DNA of 11,935 bases from JBLHKE01 sp047619485 (GTDB lineage Bacteria > Verrucomicrobiota > Verrucomicrobiia > Verrucomicrobiales > DEV007), in the NCBI GenBank assembly GCA_047619485.1, contig JBLHKE010000169.1, positions 1 through 11,935 of the forward strand. Reading direction: 5' to 3'. A program made the position numbers and the translations under genes. The notes under the pieces were generated by a model. It did no database searches. It was not told where the DNA came from and saw nothing but the letters and a program-made list of their open reading frames with translations. Position 1 is the first letter of the stretch. Each line of letters begins with the position of its first letter. Positions 8,101 through 11,935 of this stretch are shown here, in pieces.

Positions 8101-8349
8101 GAGCAGCAGTCCGTCGAACTGGCTGAGGTAGTCGTAGTCACCGAGCGCCTCTTCGACCGAGGTGGTGTAGTCGAAGTAGATGCCCTCGCGCCCGAGCGCC
8201 TTGGCAATCATCGGGTAGTAGTCGTTGGACGGGTGGTGAGCCGCCTCGTGGCCGAGGAACAGGATGCGTACTGGGCCTTCATTTTGCCCGGCTTGGAGGC
8301 GGGGCAGGAGCAGTGCTAGACACGCGAAGAATAGGGGGATAGTTTTCAT
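5104..8349 (-). CDS. Secreted ThuA / PVC-type dehydrogenase / cytochrome c fusion protein
   Basis: 1081 residues with a Sec signal peptide (MKTIPLFFACLALLLPRLQA, likely cut after residue 20), so periplasmic or surface. Domains: ThuA-like (trehalose-utilisation type) about 27-240, with RILFLGHEAAHHPSNDYYP and IPVHCASYCF; a beta-propeller of the PVC 'membrane-bound dehydrogenase' type about 288-650, with GLAWDERGRLWAAET, DTNGDGRCD and GPDGNLWIADWYN; alpha-helical HEAT-like repeats about 655-830; a galactose-binding-like carbohydrate module about 831-971; and a C-terminal cytochrome c domain about 985-1081 with the haem motif C1007-I-R-C1010-H1011 and a candidate Met ligand at 1058 or 1061. The family is expanded in Verrucomicrobiota and Planctomycetes and is thought to oxidise sugars or alcohols and pass electrons to haem; its substrates are mostly unproven. 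The ATG at 8349 gives the signal peptide directly, though no strong Shine-Dalgarno is visible. It lies 50 nt downstream of the oxidoreductase gene on the same strand, so the two are probably co-transcribed. Confidence 0.9.
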   Translation of the reverse strand: MKTIPLFFACLALLLPRLQAGQNEGPVRILFLGHEAAHHPSNDYYPMIAKALGREGIYFDYTTSVEEALGDYDYLSQFDGLLLYANHDTIEDHQMDNLLKYVHEGNGFIPVHCASYCFRNKRQFVKLVGGQFKHHQGKEFTTTIVKPGHPAMKGVKDFKAWDETYVHSQGADDRDILMVRKPEGNDDNIKEPEPWTWTRTHGEGRVFYTASGHDQRVWSKPEFHQLLKSGILWSIGDQRHESYDAFIAKRKPLTYEKRDNIPNYEKRPEPLQYQHPLSPEASLQYTQAPVGWKLELFAAEPQIVNPIGLAWDERGRLWAAETVDYPNEIKAERKGDDKIKILEDTNGDGRCDSVKVFADGLNIPTSLTFANGGVYVHHAAETLFLKDTNGDDKADVREVVLSGWGTGDTHAGPSNLRYGLDNRLWGTVGYSAFRDDTHQFGSGVYRFDKDGSKLEFLHQFNNNTWGLGFNNAGDVFGSTANNNPSFFCGIPATALPNGRGMSAQMIASSATFHPITPNIRQVDVFNGYTAGAGHAFANSDNFPESWRGKTAFVAGPTGNLLGKFHMSPEGAGFKAKNNFPVVASADEWFSPVSAEVGPDGNLWIADWYNFIIQHNPTPNENRGGYNAKTGKGNAYVNPNRDRQHGRIYRLVWDKATRPAVTSLKDASTDQLVSALGNSNQFWRLTAQRLLVDGKKFDATAALIALSKQPGIAATHALWTLQGLGKLDADTHRAALLSTDPVLRRNAIKALPHDMNGIALMFQSGVINDSDLRTRLAAFVALAQFPTTEPVKNAVTSLGNNATNREEPWLKAALDAAAAAHEIESLADATFEPSGNNLLAEANWQARTYNGSGAEHSKPETEGKVGGPCLKIVSGSPTDTSWQAVVNVEVNTRYRLSASIKTVGIRGSGLGALLNVHELQNPRIATKALKSKNDWTDIGIDFNSRDRKQISVNALFGGWGQATGTAWWDNIKLLKLAPVAKEKLAAKLEPGNAKRGETIFSTHAVAACIRCHAVAGKGGVIGPALDTLATRKQPDYIRKSLLEPNADIAEGYPLPVSPMPPMDLLLEPQEIEDILAYLQTLK

Positions 8350-8399
8350 TTTAGCTTGGGTTGTGGCCGTCCAGGTCGGAAGTGAGATGTCGCGCTAGA

Positions 8400-9530
8400 T
8401 TAAGTCAGGGTGAACTCGGGGAGCTTGATGAGTTCTCCACCTTTCTGGGCGGACTCGTGGGCGAGGATGCCGGTGCAAGTGATGTTGGCAGATTGTGGGG
8501 CGTTCGGGTAGCCGTCTCCATTGCCGCGTAGCAGCTCGATGAACTGGTGTGCTAGGTGCGGGTGTGATCCGCCGTGACCGCCACCTTGGGTAAACGAGAG
8601 GTGGTCATCACCTTCGTCGCCACCGTAGACGCCGCCGGTGGTGAACGGTGCGATCTCGTCGGGCAGAAGGTGCGCGTAATCCGGGCATTCGGTTTTCTCA
8701 GGGATTTCCGGCTCTGGCTTCTTTGCTGTGTGCACGACCAGTGGTTCACCTTCGATGAGCGGCCACTCGACCGATTTTTTGTCGCCGTAGACTTCAAAGG
8801 ATTCGCGGTACTGGCGTGCGACGTCGAAGAGTGAGCGTAGGATTTGGGCAGAGAGGTCGCTGTCCTTGAATTTGATGTGGCAAGTCTCGACCGCGAAGGG
8901 CGAGCCGTAGCACTCGTGCATCTCTTTAGCGATGGTTCCGGAGGCGAAGCAGGAGACGTATTCTGCCTGGTGGCGACCGAGCCCTAACACTGGTCCAACG
9001 CAGTGGGTCGCGTAGTGCATCGGCGGTAGGCCAGGCCAGTAGCCAGGCCAACCCTCCATGTCCTGCTGGTGGGACGCCTTGAGGAACTGCAGCTTGCCGA
9101 GCTCGCCCTTGTCGTAGAGTTCCTTCATGAAGAGGAATTCGCGCGCGTAGACCACGGTCTCCATCATCATGTACTTCAATCCGGTCGACTGCGTGAGTTC
9201 GACGATCTGTTGGCAATCTTCTACCGAAGTGGCCATCGGCACCGTGCAGGCGACGTGCTTGCCTGCTTTCAATGCTGCGATGGTGTGCTCGGCGTGGTCG
9301 GGGATGGCTGTGTTGATGTGGACCGCGTCGATGCCTGGATCGGCGAGCAGCTCATCGTAGTCGGTGAACCGTTTCTCGACGCCATACTTGTCACCGACTT
9401 CATCCAGCTTCGATTGAGTGCGCTGGCAGATGGCCACCATGTTGGCATTCGGGTGGCGCTGGTAGATAGGGATAAACTCGGCACCGAAGCCGAGACCGAT
9501 AATCGCGATGTTGATGGGCTTGTCAGACAT
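8400..9530 (-). CDS. Gfo/Idh/MocA-family NAD(P)-dependent oxidoreductase
   Basis: 376 residues from the ATG at 9530; an in-frame start nine codons upstream would only add residues before the Rossmann strand. An N-terminal dinucleotide-binding fold begins at residue 6 with INIAIIGLGFG (glycines 12, 14 and 16). The C-terminal alpha/beta domain carries a conserved-looking HYATHCVGP segment, probably with the catalytic histidine, and a glycine/histidine-rich stretch GGGHGGSHPHLAHQF near the end. No signal peptide, so cytoplasmic. The family oxidises, reduces or epimerises sugars and inositols. The usual EKP motif after the KHV strand is CTVPM here (residues 95-99), so the canonical lysine is missing; this may mark a distinct subfamily. 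It is the first gene of the likely operon with the ThuA-dehydrogenase and is divergent from the AraC regulator. Confidence 0.9.
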   Translation of the reverse strand: MSDKPINIAIIGLGFGAEFIPIYQRHPNANMVAICQRTQSKLDEVGDKYGVEKRFTDYDELLADPGIDAVHINTAIPDHAEHTIAALKAGKHVACTVPMATSVEDCQQIVELTQSTGLKYMMMETVVYAREFLFMKELYDKGELGKLQFLKASHQQDMEGWPGYWPGLPPMHYATHCVGPVLGLGRHQAEYVSCFASGTIAKEMHECYGSPFAVETCHIKFKDSDLSAQILRSLFDVARQYRESFEVYGDKKSVEWPLIEGEPLVVHTAKKPEPEIPEKTECPDYAHLLPDEIAPFTTGGVYGGDEGDDHLSFTQGGGHGGSHPHLAHQFIELLRGNGDGYPNAPQSANITCTGILAHESAQKGGELIKLPEFTLT

Positions 9531-9552
9531 GGTGGAAAATCTACACGATGAG

Positions 9553-9565
9553 AGCAATCATTGCT
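9553..9565. promoter_or_regulatory. 13-bp palindrome between the divergent oxidoreductase and AraC genes
   Basis: AGCAAT-C-ATTGCT is a perfect inverted repeat around one central base. It is centred in the 70-bp gap, 23 bp upstream of the oxidoreductase ATG and 35 bp upstream of the regulator ATG, a good place for an operator controlling both. AraC proteins usually bind direct repeats, so another regulator could use it, or it may be chance. Confidence 0.3.
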
Positions 9566-9588
9566 AGTATCAGTGCGGTAAAGTTGTG

Positions 9589-9594
9589 TATAAT
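9589..9594 (+). promoter_or_regulatory. Consensus -10 box (TATAAT) of the AraC gene, possibly leaderless
   Basis: A perfect TATAAT is followed by six bases (CACGAC) and then the ATG at 9601, so transcription would begin at or next to the A of the start codon. No purine-rich Shine-Dalgarno precedes that ATG, which fits leaderless translation. No good -35 box lies 16-18 bp upstream, so an activator may be needed, or the match may be chance. Confidence 0.35.
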
Positions 9595-9600
9595 CACGAC

Positions 9601-10341
9601 ATGAATGATCTATCGATGCAGCGTGAGTGGCTCGATCAACTGCGGCCCGGTGTGGTCTCCCGCTTGTTCGAATACCTGCCGAATACACTGTATTTCTCGA
9701 AAGATCGTGATCTCCGTCTGATGGCGGGAAACCGTGCTTTCGTCGAACGTTGCGGGTTTTCGAGTGAGGAAGAGATGGTTGGTCACCGCGATCAGGATAT
9801 TTTCCCGATGGAGATGGCTGAGAAATACCAGGCGGACGACCGCCAAGTGATCGAGAGCGATGAACCGCTGGTGGAAATCGTGGAGCTATTCCCGAACCGG
9901 CTCGGCGAGCCCGAGTGGTTCATCACCGACAAGATACCGTTGCACTACCATTCGGGGGAGGTGGCGGGAGTCTGCGGGATGGTGCGCAGCTTCGAGGGCG
10001 CACGGAATACCCTGCAGCCGTATCTCGACCTGTTGCCCGTGACGCAGTACCTGAAAGAAAATTACATGCACAAGGTATCGATGCCGGACTTGGCGAAGCG
10101 TGTCGGGATGTCGGTGCGCAAGTTGCAGCGTCGTTTCCAGCAGACGTTCAAGACCACGCCGCAGAGGTATGTTGGAAAATTGCGGATTTTGGAGGCATGC
10201 GGGTTGTTGGCGGGGAGCAAGCTCGCGGTGACGGAGATCGCACTGCAGGTGGGGTTCTATGATCACTCTGCTTTCTCGAAGAAGTTTTCGGAGGTGATCG
10301 GGGTGTCGCCGCGCGACTACCGGAAACGGTTCGAGGGGTGA
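9601..10341 (+). CDS. PAS-domain AraC-family transcriptional regulator
   Basis: 246 residues from ATG 9601. An N-terminal PAS domain (about 18-132) starts LFEYLPNTLYFSKDRDLRL and includes ANRAF-like GNRAFVERCGF, VGHRDQDIFP, and the strand EWFITDKIPL; it probably senses a ligand or signal. A C-terminal AraC double helix-turn-helix (about 145-246) contains MPDLAKRVGMSVRKLQRRFQ and a second HTH, TEIALQVGFYDHSAFSKKF, ending GVSPRDYRKRF. The first HTH contacts the target and the second is the family's signature region. The start is not certain: GTG 9586 and ATG 9616 are in frame, and no Shine-Dalgarno decides between them; 9601 was chosen because TATAAT at 9589-9594 would place the transcript start there. 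It is divergent from the oxidoreductase-dehydrogenase pair, its most likely target, and converges on the sulfatase gene with 17 bp between stops. Confidence 0.9.
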   Translation: MNDLSMQREWLDQLRPGVVSRLFEYLPNTLYFSKDRDLRLMAGNRAFVERCGFSSEEEMVGHRDQDIFPMEMAEKYQADDRQVIESDEPLVEIVELFPNRLGEPEWFITDKIPLHYHSGEVAGVCGMVRSFEGARNTLQPYLDLLPVTQYLKENYMHKVSMPDLAKRVGMSVRKLQRRFQQTFKTTPQRYVGKLRILEACGLLAGSKLAVTEIALQVGFYDHSAFSKKFSEVIGVSPRDYRKRFEG

Positions 10342-10358
10342 TGCGATGGGGATCAGGT

Positions 10359-11935
10359 TCAGTCGCTCAGCGTCGAGCGGAAGAAGCGGCTGTCTGCGCC
10401 CGTTGCACCGAGGCGGAAACGTAATCGGATGCGGCTGTCGTTGAGATTGATCGCGTCTAGGAATTCGAGCGCTGATGAAGACCAGTTCGAGAGGTCAGTG
10501 GACGCGGAAGGCAGGCTGGTCAGATCGTTGGGGGCAGTGGAGGTGGTGAAGCTGAAGACGGCTTCCGAAGCTCCGAGGCCGATGGCGCTGAGATCTTCGA
10601 AGCTAATGGCGCTGCTGGGACGCGAGATGGCGTTGAGGGGATCGCTGCCAGCGCTGTATTCGAGGGCGTTGGCGATCTGATCACCATCCGCGTCACCTTC
10701 GGGATCTTCGAGGCCGATCCTGCCATTTGCCCACGTGCTATAGACGGTGCCGGTGCGGACGGATTGGGCTGTTAGCTGGCTACTGAGGTCGGTGACGACG
10801 TCTGGATTGCTCGCTGAGACATCGGCGACCTCGTAGCGGAAGGTCGACAGGTCGTAGAGGTCGGTGACGCCTCCGGAACTGATCAGCCGCCAGTCGGGGG
10901 TGCGCACTGTCGTGACGCCTCCAAAGCGCGAGTAGGCGTGGGATTTTCCAGGTGCAAACGGGTTGCGCAGCATCGGCACGAGGGAGGAACCACCGATGCC
11001 AGCGGGTCGCGCCAGTCCGCAAAGTTCGATGATGGTCGGGTAGATATCGATCGTTTCGACGACGCCCTCGGACGGCACCCCGTGGTAGATCTGTGGGCTG
11101 ATATCTCCGGGGGCGCGGATGATCAGCGGCGACTCGACGCCGTGCTCGAGGACAACGTGCTTGCCGAGCAGGCTGTAGTCGTCGAGGCACCAACCGTGGT
11201 CGCCCCACAGCACGACGATGGTGTTATCGGCGAGCCCGAGCGCCTCGAGCTCGTCGAGGACTTTGCCGACTTGGGCATCCATGTAGGAGACGCTGGCAAA
11301 ATAAGCGTGGCGCAAGACGTCGCGATTGCCGATTGATGTGTAGGCATTTGGTTCCCCTGATCCGCCGGTGGTGCTCGAACTCGCGCCGCTCGGTTTTGAT
11401 GTCGGGTTGGCGGGTGGCAAATTGGCTGGATCGTAGAGGTCGAAATATTTCTTCGGTGCGTTGAAGGGGAGGTGCGGTTTGTGGAAACCGACCGCGAGGC
11501 AGAATCGCTGGCCGTCGTCGGAGTACTCGCGCAGTTTTTCGATCGCGGCCGCGGCCATCTGCCCGTCTGGGTAGGCGTCGTCCGGAAGGGATGCGCCGTT
11601 TGCATCGATGCCGATCTCGAAAGCTGGTGTTTGGTTCCGAACACGTCCGGTGCCGTCTGCGTAGGCGAATAGTGGGTAGCGTTGCGCGCCCCACTTGTCG
11701 TGATCCCAGACGATCTCATTCCACGAGAAGCGCATGTCGGGATTACTGGCCTGGCTGCGGCCGATGTCGTAGTTGTTGGGGAAGTTCCAGCGGTAGCCAT
11801 CAGGTTCGTGGGTGAGTTTTCCGATCGAGGCCGTGTGCCAGTCATTGCGACGTAGCAAGTCGACCCAACTCTCTGCTACCGATGGCAGGCTGGTCGGCAT
11901 CTGATTGAATGCGTTATTATCGTCGGTCGACGAGG
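10359..11935 (-). CDS. Iduronate-2-sulfatase-like sulfatase with calcium-binding-type tail (N-terminus beyond right edge)
   Basis: The frame stays open to the right edge (first whole codon at 11933), so the N-terminus, with the C/S-x-P-x-R formylglycine site, is outside the window; the ATG at 11900 is internal. Visible sulfatase marks, in order: GKLTHEPDG; KWGAQRYPLF; FCLAVGFHKPHLPFNAPKKY (HKPH at 11472-11483); a long Ser/Gly/Thr-rich linker; SYMDAQVGKVLDELEALGL; VVLWGDHGW, whose D-H pair binds metal; a GKH segment; and DIYPTIIELCGL. This order is typical of the iduronate-2-sulfatase-like group of sulfatases, which are secreted and remove sulfate esters from glycans. After the catalytic part comes DPEGDADGDQIANALEYSAG, a thrombospondin-type-3/EF-loop-like calcium site, then a short domain with STDLSNW ending DSRFFR. 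It converges on the AraC gene. Confidence 0.9.
   Translation of the reverse strand, partial: SSTDDNNAFNQMPTSLPSVAESWVDLLRRNDWHTASIGKLTHEPDGYRWNFPNNYDIGRSQASNPDMRFSWNEIVWDHDKWGAQRYPLFAYADGTGRVRNQTPAFEIGIDANGASLPDDAYPDGQMAAAAIEKLREYSDDGQRFCLAVGFHKPHLPFNAPKKYFDLYDPANLPPANPTSKPSGASSSTTGGSGEPNAYTSIGNRDVLRHAYFASVSYMDAQVGKVLDELEALGLADNTIVVLWGDHGWCLDDYSLLGKHVVLEHGVESPLIIRAPGDISPQIYHGVPSEGVVETIDIYPTIIELCGLARPAGIGGSSLVPMLRNPFAPGKSHAYSRFGGVTTVRTPDWRLISSGGVTDLYDLSTFRYEVADVSASNPDVVTDLSSQLTAQSVRTGTVYSTWANGRIGLEDPEGDADGDQIANALEYSAGSDPLNAISRPSSAISFEDLSAIGLGASEAVFSFTTSTAPNDLTSLPSASTDLSNWSSSALEFLDAINLNDSRIRLRFRLGATGADSRFFRSTLSD

Noticed and set aside
7498..8319. Long plus-strand open frame (273 codons) opposite the ThuA region
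   Set aside because: Composition is Val/Glu/Ala-rich with no recognisable domain, and it lies antisense to a well-conserved domain in a GC-rich gene; a shadow frame.
9555..9557. Upstream in-frame start for the oxidoreductase at 9557
   Set aside because: It adds nine residues (MLSSCRFST) ahead of the normal MSDKPINIAIIG start and overlaps the palindrome; ATG 9530 fits the family better.
11898..11900. ATG at 11900 as the start of the sulfatase gene
   Set aside because: The frame stays open upstream to the window edge and the N-terminal formylglycine region is missing, so this Met is internal.

Overview
The window looks like accessory DNA from a GC-rich member of the Verrucomicrobiota (Planctomycetes/PVC group), probably a polysaccharide-degrading and perhaps marine bacterium. 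This rests on protein families: a secreted ThuA / PVC-type 'membrane-bound dehydrogenase' / cytochrome c fusion, a Gfo/Idh/MocA oxidoreductase, a PAS-AraC regulator, an iduronate-2-sulfatase-like enzyme with a calcium-binding-type tail, and a very long lamin-tail/CotH-like surface protein. No rRNA, tRNA or CRISPR array was seen.

Layout. Bases 1-3934 (minus) hold one uninterrupted reading frame that runs off the left edge: a secreted protein of at least 1311 residues with three lamin-tail-like domains, two copies of a ~165-residue module, a carbohydrate-binding-like region and the start of a CotH-like domain. Just upstream of it, 3959-4766 (minus) is a small secreted F5/8-type-C (discoidin-like) protein gene that appears broken: the signal peptide is out of frame with the only ATG, and an in-frame TAG cuts the discoidin domain. 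A 160-bp MITE-like element (4774-4933) with 18-bp terminal inverted repeats and a 4-bp ATTA target duplication sits directly in front of that ATG. Removing it on paper restores an AAGGG Shine-Dalgarno-like sequence 10 nt from the ATG.

Bases 5104-9530 (minus) form a likely two-gene operon: Gfo/Idh/MocA oxidoreductase first, then the ThuA-dehydrogenase-cytochrome c protein, 50 nt apart. A PAS-AraC regulator (9601-10341, plus) is divergent from it across a 70-bp intergenic region that holds a 13-bp palindrome and a consensus -10 box placed so that the regulator mRNA could be leaderless. The sulfatase (10359 to the right edge, minus) converges on the regulator with only 17 bp between the stop codons; its N-terminal catalytic cysteine region lies outside the window.

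Working model (inference): secreted or periplasmic oxidative sugar processing (5104-8349) plus an NAD(P)-dependent sugar oxidoreductase (8400-9530), under the divergent AraC regulator, next to a sulfatase and adhesive or substrate-binding surface proteins. This would suit use of sulfated glycans. No wholly new system is evident. The strongest unusual observations are the element insertion and decay at 3959-4937, the nested duplicated module in the giant protein, and the loss of the EKP lysine in the oxidoreductase.
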